Below, piece by piece: positions 28,850 through 37,161 of a DNA stretch of 64,000 bases. The number at the start of each line of letters is the position of its first letter. Position 1 is the first letter of the stretch. The notes below the pieces were generated by a model. The model worked only from the letters and a program-made list of their open reading frames with translations. It was not told the DNA's origin and made no database searches. The stretch covers positions 1,674,001 through 1,738,000 of the forward strand of contig NZ_CP094469.1 in assembly GCF_023347295.1 (NCBI RefSeq), in the 5' to 3' direction. Made by a program: the position numbers and the translations under genes. The stretch is from Faecalibacterium sp. I3-3-33. Its GTDB lineage: Bacteria > Bacillota > Clostridia > Oscillospirales > Ruminococcaceae.

Positions 28850-30868
28850 TCACCAAACGTGATCCTCGCACCGCGCTTCCGGGATCCAGCCCAGCTGATA
28901 GGCCGTTACCAGCTGCTTGAGGTCGTGCACGCGTTCCCGCAGCACCTCGCCCTCGTCCGTATCTTCCACGAGGATGCGATGATTTTCAGTCTCCAGAATG
29001 TTCTTCTGGGACAGGATGTCCAAATTCTCCCGCACCGCCTTTTCTACGCTTTCAAAGGGCTGATGGGTGCGCAGGGACATGGTGCGGCTGGAATACACCA
29101 GCGTATACCCGGCAATGCCGGTCTTTTCGTGGTAGGCGCGGCAGAACCCGCCGTCAATGACCACCAGCCGTCCCCCGCCTTTGATGGGGCTCTCGCCGTT
29201 TTTCTCCTGCACCGGCACATGGCCGTTGACGATATGGCTCGTGCCCGGCAGACCGAACTCTGCCAGAATGCGGCGGCAGGCAGCTTCGTCGTTGTACCAG
29301 CTATAATAGGGGTCCTTGACCTCCGTATGGGTGGCGGGGTCTGCGATATACAGCCGCTCAAAGGTGGTCATGGCGCTGCGGCCAAACAGCGGCGAAAGCT
29401 TGCCGCACCACAGATACCATAGAAAATCCTGTCCGCTCTGGCGGGCGGCGCTGCCCTCCGCCCCGTAGTAGCCCCGGCGGGCGCGGGCGTCACAGTAATC
29501 CATCAGGGCACGGCCGGAGTAGCGGCGTCCCTCGAAGTGTTCTACTGCAAAGCCACCCTTCGTGTTCATGGGCACAGCGCCGTGGTAGAGCAGATTGCCG
29601 TTTTCAATGTGGTACACGCTGCCCTTGGCATACAAAAATTCAATGTGCTGCTGCAATCTTTCGCTCTGACGGAAGGACTGTACCAGCTTGCGCAGCACCA
29701 GCTCCTCGTCCGGGTTCAGCTTTGCAGGGTCTGCCGGGTCTACCGTGGGGAAGGAGGTGTCCCGCAGGGGGTAGCGCTTCTCCCCTATCTGCACGGTGTG
29801 GGCGTCCCAGTCGATGCGGCGCAGATAATCCCGCCCCTGCATCTGGAAATCCGGGTTGCGGTCGATGACCTGACACTCCAGCTTGAACATGAGGATGGAG
29901 ATGGCCTTGTGCATCACAGCGCAGCGGTGGAGCATCCCCTCCGTATAGGGGCCGCGGGCGGCGTCCGTGTGGGGCATCCAGATGGAAAGGTCATCCTCGC
30001 CGTAGAATTGCTCTGCCATGCGCTGCAAGTGCCGCAGATTGATGCCGTAGCAATCCTCCAGCATCCCGTGGTTGTGGTAGGCAAGCGTGGTCTTAAGTAC
30101 GGTGCAGATGCAGATAGGACTTCCGGCGGCAGCACCCATCCATACCACGTCATGGTTGCCCCACTGGATATCCACGTTATGGTGTCGCATCAACAGATCC
30201 AGAATAATGTCCGGGCGGGGGCCGCGGTCAAACAGGTCGCCCACAATATGCAGCTTATCCACCGCCAGATGCTTGATGAGTTCACACAGGCGCACGATAA
30301 AGCGGTCGGCGCGGCCGTTCTCGATGATGCTGCCCACGATCTGGCCGTAATACAGGTCTTTATCGTGATCCTCAAAGTGGGCATGGAGCAGCTCGTCCAG
30401 AATATAGCCGCAGCTGGAGGGCAAACAACGGCGCACATGGTCGCGGGTGTGCTTGGAGGACACCAGACGGCAGATATCGATCAGCTGGAGAAGGGTCTGG
30501 GTATACCACTGCTCCAATGCATCCTCGGTGGTGCATCGCGCCTTGAGCTGGGGCAGTTTTTCGGTGGGATAGTAGATCAGGGTGGCAAGCTCTGCACGGG
30601 CTGCCTCCGGCATGGTGTCACCCAGCACGGCATCCACCTTTTCCCGGATGACACCGGAAGCGGAGTTCAGGATGTGCACAAAGGCCTCGTTTTCGCCGTG
30701 CAGGTCGCTCATGAAATGCTCGGTGCCCTTGGGCAGCTTGAGCAGCGCCTGCGTGCTGATGATCTCGCTGGCAGCTGCCGCCTGCGAAGGGTAATCTCTG
30801 GCCAGCAGGGTCAGATATTTCAGATTATCGCGGATCTCATCGGTTTCGGTGCGCATGGCTTCCTCCAT
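28850..30868 (-). CDS. fbp: Fructose-1,6-bisphosphatase class III
   Basis: Gluconeogenic phosphatase removing the C1 phosphate of fructose-1,6-bisphosphate. The 672-residue length matches the class III enzyme of Bacillus (about 670). Calcineurin-type metallophosphatase motifs are present: SDLHGENE, GDLFDRGPRPD, WGNHDVVWMGA, and a late GHVPV. I start at the ATG at 30868 (MEEAMRTETDE), which has AAGGA upstream; the longer open frame runs through the divergent promoter region. It is transcribed divergently from the PflX-like gene. Confidence 0.95.
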   Translation of the reverse strand: MEEAMRTETDEIRDNLKYLTLLARDYPSQAAAASEIISTQALLKLPKGTEHFMSDLHGENEAFVHILNSASGVIREKVDAVLGDTMPEAARAELATLIYYPTEKLPQLKARCTTEDALEQWYTQTLLQLIDICRLVSSKHTRDHVRRCLPSSCGYILDELLHAHFEDHDKDLYYGQIVGSIIENGRADRFIVRLCELIKHLAVDKLHIVGDLFDRGPRPDIILDLLMRHHNVDIQWGNHDVVWMGAAAGSPICICTVLKTTLAYHNHGMLEDCYGINLRHLQRMAEQFYGEDDLSIWMPHTDAARGPYTEGMLHRCAVMHKAISILMFKLECQVIDRNPDFQMQGRDYLRRIDWDAHTVQIGEKRYPLRDTSFPTVDPADPAKLNPDEELVLRKLVQSFRQSERLQQHIEFLYAKGSVYHIENGNLLYHGAVPMNTKGGFAVEHFEGRRYSGRALMDYCDARARRGYYGAEGSAARQSGQDFLWYLWCGKLSPLFGRSAMTTFERLYIADPATHTEVKDPYYSWYNDEAACRRILAEFGLPGTSHIVNGHVPVQEKNGESPIKGGGRLVVIDGGFCRAYHEKTGIAGYTLVYSSRTMSLRTHQPFESVEKAVRENLDILSQKNILETENHRILVEDTDEGEVLRERVHDLKQLVTAYQLGWIPEARCEDHVW

Positions 30869-30930
30869 CGTAACGCATTCCTTGCCCTGCAAAGATGTTG
30901 CGTTTTTTGTATTATCGTTTCTCTGTATTT

Positions 30931-30966
30931 CAGTATAGCACGAATGGCACCAAAAGTGGTATACTG
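30931..30966. promoter_or_regulatory. Symmetric divergent promoters of fbp and the radical SAM gene
   Basis: CAGTATAGCAC (30931-30941) and GTGGTATACTG (30956-30966) are inverted repeats with one mismatch. Each arm holds an extended -10 (TGnTATACT): minus-strand -10 at 30937-30932 for fbp and plus-strand -10 at 30960-30965 for the radical SAM gene. No good -35 is seen for either. Confidence 0.6.
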
Positions 30967-31001
30967 AATACGAAAATTTTAAGCAAAGGACTTTGGATAT
31001 T

Positions 31002-31916
31002 ATGCCGAAAACCATTTCCGTTCCCACTCGCTGTACCCTCTGCCCCCGCCGCTGCGGTGCCGACCGTGCCGCCGGGCGCACCGGCTTCTGCGGGGCAGGC
31101 GCTACGCTAAAAGCTGCCCGCGCTGCCCTGCACCATTGGGAGGAGCCCTGCATCAGCGGCACAAGGGGCAGCGGCACGGTGTTCTTTTCCGGCTGCACCC
31201 TGAAGTGCTGCTTCTGCCAGAACTACCCCATCAGTGCCGAGGGGCTGGGCAAAGAGATCACCGTGGAGCATCTGGCTGAGATCTTTTTGGATCTACAGGC
31301 GCAGGGCGCGCACAACATCAATCTGGTCACCCCGGGGCAGTGGCAGCCGTGGATCATTGCCGCGCTGGATCTTGCCCGCGCCAAGGGGCTGCGGCTGCCC
31401 ATCGTGTGCAACACCGGCGGCTACGAGACGTTGGAAAGCGTGGAGGCATGGCGCGGGTACATTGACATCTGGCTGGCTGATTTAAAATATGTGTCCTCTG
31501 CCCTTTCCGCAGAGCTTTCCGCCGCGCCGGACTATTTTGCACAGGCAAAGCCCGCCATCGAGGCCATGATGGCGCAGGCCGGGCACCCGGTGTTCGATGC
31601 AGACGGCATCCTGCAAAAGGGGGTCATCCTGCGGCATCTGGCGTTGCCGGGTCATGTGGAGGACAGCTTTGCTGTGCTGGACCAGATGGCTGCGTGGAAC
31701 GACGCCGACCCCGGGTGCTTTCTGCCCAGTGTCATGAGCCAGTATACCCCCTTCTACAAGGCCGCAGAGCACGGCATCGGGCGGCGCATCACCACCTATG
31801 AATACCGCCGGGTGGTGAACTACGCCATGGACAAGGGGCTTGTGCAGGGCTATATGCAGCAGAAGAGCAGCGCCAAGGAGGAATACACCCCCAGCTTTGA
31901 CCTGACCGGGGTATAA
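31002..31916 (+). CDS. PflX-like radical SAM protein (activase-type), function unknown
   Basis: A 304-residue radical SAM protein of the PflX/YgiQ-unrelated COG1313 type, similar to glycyl-radical-enzyme activases. The cluster motif is CTLKCCFC (C65, C69, C72). An extra cysteine set precedes it (C11, C14, C18, C30), consistent with an auxiliary Fe-S site. Further motifs are NTGGYE, DIWLADLKY and LPGHVEDS. AAAGGA lies 11 nt before the ATG at 31002; the in-frame TTG at 30993 is too close. No glycyl radical enzyme is adjacent, so the substrate is unknown. Confidence 0.82.
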   Translation: MPKTISVPTRCTLCPRRCGADRAAGRTGFCGAGATLKAARAALHHWEEPCISGTRGSGTVFFSGCTLKCCFCQNYPISAEGLGKEITVEHLAEIFLDLQAQGAHNINLVTPGQWQPWIIAALDLARAKGLRLPIVCNTGGYETLESVEAWRGYIDIWLADLKYVSSALSAELSAAPDYFAQAKPAIEAMMAQAGHPVFDADGILQKGVILRHLALPGHVEDSFAVLDQMAAWNDADPGCFLPSVMSQYTPFYKAAEHGIGRRITTYEYRRVVNYAMDKGLVQGYMQQKSSAKEEYTPSFDLTGV

Positions 31917-31993
31917 TTCTGCGGCAGAGCAGTTTTTTCGGCAACTTTACCAAATTTTCGGTTTTATTTTCTCTTGCTTGCGCGTGCAAACTC

Positions 31994-32022
31994 TTGCATT
32001 CTGTCCGGGAACGCACTATAAT
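31994..32022 (+). promoter_or_regulatory. Promoter of kdgK
   Basis: TTGCAT (31994-31999), 17-nt spacer, TATAAT (32017-32022), followed by a leader of about 50 nt. Confidence 0.7.
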
Positions 32023-32079
32023 GGATACAACGATGTGTTAATAGTTGCGAGTGTCCGCAATGTTATCAGGAGGAGCGTT

Positions 32080-33168
32080 ATGGAACATTTCAATCCGATC
32101 CTTGGCAGCGAACCCAATGGCCAGAAGTTCATCACCTGTGGTGAGATCATGCTGCGCCTGACCCCGCCGAACTACGAAAAGATCCGCATGGCATCCGGCT
32201 TTGAGGCCAGTTACGGCGGCAGCGAGGCCAACATTGCGCTGGCGCTGGCAAACCTTGGCGTAGACAGCACTTTCTTCAGCGTAGTGCCCAACAACAGTCT
32301 GGGCAAAAGCGCTGTGCGCTGGCTGCGCTCCAACGATGTGCACTGCACCCCCATGATCCTGACCGAGCCGGACGAGACCCCCTCTAACCGTCTGGGTACT
32401 TATTATCTGGAGACCGGCTACGGCATCCGCGCTTCCAAGGTCATCTACGACCGTAAGCACAGCGCCATTACCGAGTACGATTTTTCTCAGGTAGATCTGG
32501 ACGCTCTGCTGGACGGCTACGACTGGCTGCACCTCAGCGGCATTACCCCGGCACTGGCACCCAACTGCCGCAGCCTGATCCTTGATATGCTGAAGGTTGC
32601 CAAGAAGAAGGGCCTGACCGTGAGCTTTGACGGCAACTTCCGCTCCACCCTGTGGACTTGGGAGGAAGCACGGGACTTCTGCACCGAGTGTCTGCCCTAT
32701 GTGGACGTTCTGATGGGCATTGAGCCCTACCACCTGTGGAAGGACGAAAACGACCACAGCAAGGGCGACTGGAAGGACGGCGTGCCCCTGCAGCCCAGCT
32801 ACGAGCAGCAGGACGAGATCTTCCAGCGGTTTATCGAGCGCTACCCTAACTTGAAGTGCATCGCCCGCCATGTGCGCTACGCCCACAGCGGCAGCGAAAA
32901 CAGCCTGAAGGCCTTTATGTGGTACGAGGGTCATACCTTCGAGAGCAAGCTGTACACCTTTAACATTCTGGATCGCGTGGGTGGCGGCGACGCCTTTGCC
33001 AGCGGCCTGATCTACGCCATGCTGCACAACTACAAGGCCATGGATATGATCAACTTTGCGGTAGCCAGCAGCGCCATCAAGCACACCATCCACGGCGACG
33101 CCAACATCACCGATGATGTGAGCACCATCCGCAACCTGATGAACATGAACTACGATATCAAGCGGTAA
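32080..33168 (+). CDS. kdgK: PfkB-family sugar kinase, probably 2-dehydro-3-deoxygluconokinase
   Basis: Phosphorylates 2-keto-3-deoxygluconate to KDPG in hexuronate/pectin catabolism if the assignment is right. The 362-residue ribokinase-fold protein has the N-terminal GEIMLRLTPP and GGSEANIALALANLG, the anionic-hole and catalytic Asp in DRVGGGDAFASGLIY (about residue 303), and SFDGNFRSTLWTWEEA, all resembling KDG kinases. An insertion at about 220-240 (HLWKDENDHSKGDWKDGV) fits the long KDGK group. Start is ATG 32080 with AGGAGG; the upstream frame includes the promoter. It is monocistronic, with no eda or uxaC neighbours, so the sugar specificity remains inferred. Confidence 0.82.
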   Translation: MEHFNPILGSEPNGQKFITCGEIMLRLTPPNYEKIRMASGFEASYGGSEANIALALANLGVDSTFFSVVPNNSLGKSAVRWLRSNDVHCTPMILTEPDETPSNRLGTYYLETGYGIRASKVIYDRKHSAITEYDFSQVDLDALLDGYDWLHLSGITPALAPNCRSLILDMLKVAKKKGLTVSFDGNFRSTLWTWEEARDFCTECLPYVDVLMGIEPYHLWKDENDHSKGDWKDGVPLQPSYEQQDEIFQRFIERYPNLKCIARHVRYAHSGSENSLKAFMWYEGHTFESKLYTFNILDRVGGGDAFASGLIYAMLHNYKAMDMINFAVASSAIKHTIHGDANITDDVSTIRNLMNMNYDIKR

Positions 33169-33177
33169 GCCGCATAC

Positions 33178-33218
33178 AAAAACAGGCTCCCTGCCATTTG
33201 GCGGGGAGCCTGTTTTTT
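33178..33218 (+). terminator. Terminator after kdgK
   Basis: AACAGGCTCCC pairs with GGGGAGCCTGTT, followed by TTTTTT; a strong rho-independent signal. Confidence 0.9.
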
Positions 33219-33240
33219 GCATTGCAATCGCGGGACACAG

Positions 33241-33281
33241 AAAAAGGGCGTTCCAACCATAAGCGGATGAAACACCCTTTT
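33241..33281 (-). terminator. Terminator of the ABC transporter operon
   Basis: On the minus strand AAAAGGGTGTT pairs with the AACGCCCTTTT region and is followed by a T run, directly after the ATPase gene. Confidence 0.7.
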
Positions 33282-33289
33282 GTTTCAGT

Positions 33290-34087
33290 TTAGTTGGACA
33301 AAATCATGCGGTCGTTGGCAAACTCGCCGCCGCTGGCGATCTGGAACTTTGCCAGCAGGTCGGAGACGTGCAGCTTCTGCTTCTCTTCCCCTGCCACGTC
33401 GTAGATGATATGGCCCTCGTGCATCATAATCAGGCGGTTGCCGTACTTGATGGCATCCTTCATGTTGTGGGTGATCATCATGGTGGTCAGATGGTTCTCC
33501 TCCACGATGCGTGCCGAAAGGGTAAGCACCTTCAGTGCCGTTTTGGGGTCCAGTGCGGCGGTGTGCTCGTCCAGCAGCAGGAGTTTGGGCTTGTTCATGG
33601 TAGCCATCAGCAAAGTCAACGCCTGCCGCTGACCGCCGGAAAGAAGCCCCACGCGGGCGGTCAGGCGATCCTCAAGGCCAAGATCAAGAGTCTTGAGCAG
33701 CTCACGGTACTGCTCCCGCTCGGCCTTGGTGATGCCGATGCGCAGGGTGCGGCGCTTGCCGCGCCGGGCTGCCAGCGCCAGATTTTCCTCGATCTGCATG
33801 GTAGCGGCGGTGCCGGTCATGGGGTCCTGAAACACGCGGCCAATGTAGGCGGCACGCTGATGCTCGCTCAGGCGGGTGACGTCCACGCCGTCGATCAAAA
33901 TCTTGCCCTCGTCCACCGGCCATACACCGGCAACGGCATTCAGCATGGTGGATTTACCTGCACCGTTGCCGCCGATGACGGTTACGAAATCGCCCTCGTT
34001 CAGCTTCAGGTTCAACCCGTTCAGGGCGGTTTTCTGGTTCACCGTGCCTGCATTGAAGGTTTTGGAAACATTTTGGATCTCAAGCAT
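33290..34087 (-). CDS. ABC transporter ATPase (TrpZ/COG1101 type)
   Basis: ATP-binding subunit of an ABC importer. The 265-residue protein has Walker A GGNGAGKST, Q-loop QDPMTGTA, signature LSGGQRQAL, Walker B LLLLDEHTAALDP and H-loop THNM. The DEHTAALDP variant with D-E-H is characteristic of the COG1101 ATPases paired with ABC_sub_bind-type binding proteins. Start ATG 34087 follows AAAGGAGG and overlaps the permease end by 8 nt. Likely substrate is an amino acid or related small molecule (tryptophan in the Streptococcus TrpXYZ case). Confidence 0.92.
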   Translation of the reverse strand: MLEIQNVSKTFNAGTVNQKTALNGLNLKLNEGDFVTVIGGNGAGKSTMLNAVAGVWPVDEGKILIDGVDVTRLSEHQRAAYIGRVFQDPMTGTAATMQIEENLALAARRGKRRTLRIGITKAEREQYRELLKTLDLGLEDRLTARVGLLSGGQRQALTLLMATMNKPKLLLLDEHTAALDPKTALKVLTLSARIVEENHLTTMMITHNMKDAIKYGNRLIMMHEGHIIYDVAGEEKQKLHVSDLLAKFQIASGGEFANDRMILSN

Positions 34088-35021
34088 TTTTTGAGCCCTC
34101 CTTTGCCTTTTTGACCGGCTTCGAGAAGTATTTGCCCTTCCAGTACGGCACAGCAAGGAACACTGCCACCACAGAGGCACTCAGCAGCTTGAGCAGATTT
34201 GCGTCAAAGCCCAGTGTCAGCACCAGCTGAATGACGATATAATAGATGATCGCGCCGATGGAAACAGAGGCCATCTTGAGGGCAAAGTTATGGAAGATGC
34301 GACCAAACACGGCCTCGCCAATAATGACGGCAGCCAGTCCGATGACGATAGCACCGCGTCCCATGCCGACGTCTGCAAAGCCCTGATACTGGCTGAGCAG
34401 CGCACCGGACAGTGCCACCAGCGCATTGGAAACGGCCAGACCCAGCACGATGTTGAAGTTGGTGTTGATGCCCTGTGCGCGGGACATGGCAGGGTTAGAG
34501 CCGGTAGCGCGGATGCCGCAGCCCAGCTCCGTACCGAAGAACCAGTACAGCACCCCGATAACAACCACCGTAACAAGGATGACCATGATGATGGGGTTGT
34601 GCAGGGCAAATTCCTTGACCCAGCGCAGGGAGATGAGCAAGCCGTACTTATCCACGTTGATGGACTGGTTGGCCTTGCCCATGATCTTCAGGTTGATGGA
34701 ATACAGTGCCAGCTGGGTCAGAATACCGGCCAGAATGGCGGGAATGCCCATAAAGGTGTGCAACAGGCCAGTGACAAGGCCGGTAGCAAGGCCGGCCAGC
34801 ACAGCCATCAGCAATGCTGCCCAGACGTTCATGCCGGAAAGCAGGCACATGACGCACACTGCGCCGCCGGTGCCAAAGCTACCGTCCACGGTCAGGTCGG
34901 CTACATCCAGAATGCGGTAGGTCAGGTACACGCCAATGGCCATGATACCCCAGATAAGCCCCTGCGCACAGGCACCCGGTAAAGCGCCCGGCAGGTTTGC
35001 AAGTCTTGCAATGATCTCCAA
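34080..35021 (-). CDS. ABC transporter permease (TrpY/COG4120 type)
   Basis: A 313-residue integral membrane protein with eight or more hydrophobic helices, related to branched-chain amino-acid/ribose permeases (LivH/RbsC fold). Visible signatures are LTVDGSFGTGGAV, GIPAILAGILTQLALYSINL and GCGIRATGSNPAMSRAQGI, the EAA-like cytoplasmic loop. It lies between the binding-protein and ATPase genes. A 12-bp hairpin upstream may lower its expression relative to the binding protein. RBS AGGAGG. Confidence 0.93.
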   Translation of the reverse strand: MEIIARLANLPGALPGACAQGLIWGIMAIGVYLTYRILDVADLTVDGSFGTGGAVCVMCLLSGMNVWAALLMAVLAGLATGLVTGLLHTFMGIPAILAGILTQLALYSINLKIMGKANQSINVDKYGLLISLRWVKEFALHNPIIMVILVTVVVIGVLYWFFGTELGCGIRATGSNPAMSRAQGINTNFNIVLGLAVSNALVALSGALLSQYQGFADVGMGRGAIVIGLAAVIIGEAVFGRIFHNFALKMASVSIGAIIYYIVIQLVLTLGFDANLLKLLSASVVAVFLAVPYWKGKYFSKPVKKAKEGSKNA

Positions 35022-35073
35022 AACAATTTCCTCCTAAACATTACACTTTTTATCTCCCGCTTTGATACGGGAA

Positions 35074-35107
35074 AGCGGAGAAGAGCAAGAATTCACTCTT
35101 CTCCGCT
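35074..35107 (-). terminator. Intra-operon hairpin between binding protein and permease genes
   Basis: A perfect 12-bp stem, AGCGGAGAAGAG (35074-35085) with CTCTTCTCCGCT (35096-35107), lies between the two cistrons. On the minus strand the tail is TTTCCC, so it is probably a processing/attenuation hairpin that stabilises the upstream cistron rather than a full stop. Confidence 0.55.
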
Positions 35108-35136
35108 ATTTTTATATTGTTCCGGTTTTGCTGTTA

Positions 35137-36165
35137 TCAGGCTTCGATCTCTACATAGCCTTCCGGTGCGGTCAGGCCAAGGTCATCGCAGACAGCCTTG
35201 TTGTACTTTTTGGTCACATCGGTGTACTCGATGGGCATGGTGGAGATGTCGCTCTCACCGTTCAGGATCTTGACTGCCATCTCACCGGTGGTGTAGCCCA
35301 GATCATAGTAGCTGATGGACAGGGTAGCCACGCCACAGCCGGAGCAAATGCCCTCCTCACCGGCGAACACAGGCTTCTTAGCCGGGCGGCAGATGCCGTC
35401 CACGATGCCGGTATTGGCGGCAACAGTGTTATCAGTAGGCACATACAGTGCATCGTTCTCGTCTGCAGCCTTCTGGCAGACAGAGGACAGATCGTTGGAA
35501 TCCGAGAAAGCGTACTGGGTAGCAGTTACGCCCTTAGCCTCCAGATACTTCTGCACTTCGTCTACCTGATACTGGCTGTTCGCCTCGGCAGAGCAGTACA
35601 GCAGGCCAACCTTCTTGACCTCGGGCATCCACTCCACGATCATGTCTGCCTGCTGATCCAGCGGTGCCAGATCGGAGGTGCCGGAGACGTTGCCGCCCAC
35701 GGTGCCGGAGAAGTTATCCAGACCCAGTGCCACGCCGTACTCGGTAACGGAGGTGCCCAGAATGGGGATGGTGTTGGTAGCGGCCTGTGCAGCCTGCAGA
35801 GCAGGGGTAGCATTTGCCATGATCAGTGCCACGCCGGAGGAAACAAAGCCGTTGGCAATGGTGGCACAGGTAGCGGAATCGCCCTGTGCATTCTGGAAGT
35901 CGAAGGTGACGTTCTCGCCAAAGGAAGCGGTCAGAGCATCCTCAAAGCCCTGCGTAGCGGCATCCAGTGCAGCGTGCTGCACCAGCTGGCAGATGCCAAC
36001 GGTGAACTTTTCGCCGTTAGCGGCGGCAGCAACCGATGCAGAAGCGGCCGTGGAGGACGCTGCCGCAGAAGATGCGGAGGAAGAACCGCCGCAGGCAGAA
36101 AGAGCAGCTGCTGCACCGCAGGCAGCGGCAGCAGTCAGGAAGGAACGACGAGTGATTTTACGCAT
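35137..36165 (-). CDS. ABC transporter substrate-binding lipoprotein (TrpX type)
   Basis: Extracytoplasmic binding protein of the ABC_sub_bind family. The 342-residue precursor has a twin-arginine-like start MRKITRRSFLTAAAACGAAAALSACGG with lipobox LSAC, so mature Cys24 is lipid-anchored. A Ser/Ala-rich linker (about 26-48) precedes a two-lobe fold with VGICQLVQHAALDAATQGF, MANATPALQAAQAAT and NIPVLGTSVTEYG-type segments. Start ATG 36165 with GAGGAG. First gene of the transporter operon. The family includes TrpX, but ligand specificity cannot be read here. Confidence 0.92.
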   Translation of the reverse strand: MRKITRRSFLTAAAACGAAAALSACGGSSSASSAAASSTAASASVAAAANGEKFTVGICQLVQHAALDAATQGFEDALTASFGENVTFDFQNAQGDSATCATIANGFVSSGVALIMANATPALQAAQAATNTIPILGTSVTEYGVALGLDNFSGTVGGNVSGTSDLAPLDQQADMIVEWMPEVKKVGLLYCSAEANSQYQVDEVQKYLEAKGVTATQYAFSDSNDLSSVCQKAADENDALYVPTDNTVAANTGIVDGICRPAKKPVFAGEEGICSGCGVATLSISYYDLGYTTGEMAVKILNGESDISTMPIEYTDVTKKYNKAVCDDLGLTAPEGYVEIEA

Positions 36166-36266
36166 ATTGATGATCTCCTCTATCTCCAGCCCTTGCAGCC
36201 AACAGGACGCCGCACTCCGGGCCGATATTGTAAGCGGATCAAACAAGGTTCGCTTTACACTCGTGA

Positions 36267-36295
36267 AGTATAGCACAGAATCGTAGGCAAAACAA
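36267..36295 (-). promoter_or_regulatory. Promoter of the ABC transporter operon
   Basis: Minus-strand TTGTTT (36295-36290), 17-nt spacer ending TGC, TATACT (36272-36267). I see no T-box or other riboswitch in the 100-nt leader. Confidence 0.65.
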
Positions 36296-36351
36296 TCCAC
36301 TTTTACCTGAAAACGGCCTTTATTATCGATTCAAGTAAAGCCATCCATCAA

Positions 36352-37077
36352 TTATTTCGAACAATTATTTCGTTTTTTCTGATATTCCGTCAGTTTGTGC
36401 AGTTCCGTGTCCAGCGTTTGCAGGTTTGCTTCCAGCTGCGGCAGATAATCCTGCGCGTAATCGTAGCCAAAATACAGTGCCTGCCAGAGCTTCGCCTGCA
36501 TCCGGCGCACCAGCACCGGGCTGAGCACTGCCTCCAGCTGCTCCACGGTATCTTCCAGCGCCATGCAGGTCTGCGCCCAGCGCACGTCAATGGCTTCCCG
36601 GGCGGGCACATTGTAGCGGGCAAGGTAATCCTGCACCCTTGCCTCGATCACCTGCCCGCCGCAGCCGGTGGGCTGCAAAAAGTAATGCATCTCCCCTGCC
36701 CGGCTGATCTCCTGCGCCAGCGGATACAGCGCGCAAACCAGCGGCTCAGCCTCATGGATGGCGCAGTGGTTTTCGGTCAGAAAGGGGCAGTTGTTGCGGT
36801 TTTCCTTCACCGGAGCAAGCCGCAGCACCGGTAAATGGCTCACCCTGCCAATGCTGCTGCGGCAGTAGCCCCGGGCCACGATCTGCGGTGGCAAGCGTAG
36901 CCGGGCGGCAATGCGCCACAAATCATAGCCGGACAGCACGATATCCTCCCGCCCGCGGCAGCAGTTGCCGCAGCCCGCACAGGCAAAGCGGAACTGCGTA
37001 TCCCGCTCCAGCAGCGGCATGGCATCCGTACGGATAAAATCCACCTGTCCGCACAGGTCAATGGCTTCGTCTCGCAT
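36352..37077 (-). CDS. YkgJ-family cysteine cluster protein
   Basis: A 241-residue protein with the YkgJ/CxxCxxCC signature: CAGCGNCC at about residues 33-40, then CPFLTENHCAIHEAEPLVCALYPL, whose cysteines are likely metal or Fe-S ligands, and a helical C-terminal half. Family members are of unknown or diverse function. Start ATG 37077 has AAAAGGA 9 nt upstream. It is followed only by a small gap to the ABC operon promoter and is probably monocistronic. Confidence 0.8.
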   Translation of the reverse strand: MRDEAIDLCGQVDFIRTDAMPLLERDTQFRFACAGCGNCCRGREDIVLSGYDLWRIAARLRLPPQIVARGYCRSSIGRVSHLPVLRLAPVKENRNNCPFLTENHCAIHEAEPLVCALYPLAQEISRAGEMHYFLQPTGCGGQVIEARVQDYLARYNVPAREAIDVRWAQTCMALEDTVEQLEAVLSPVLVRRMQAKLWQALYFGYDYAQDYLPQLEANLQTLDTELHKLTEYQKKRNNCSK

Positions 37078-37161
37078 AGTCAAACATCCTTTTCCATGAT
37101 AGAATGTCCCTATTGTACCGCCGGAGCACCTGGTTTGCAAGGCGAGCCCTGTGTAGCGCGG

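Noticed and set aside
30869..31198. Longer fbp N terminus starting at 31198
   Set aside because: It would run across the divergent promoter and into the radical SAM gene; the ATG at 30868 gives the normal class III length.
36166..36266. T-box or Trp riboswitch before the TrpX-like gene
   Set aside because: The 100-nt leader has no GGTACCGCG motif and no terminator-antiterminator pair.
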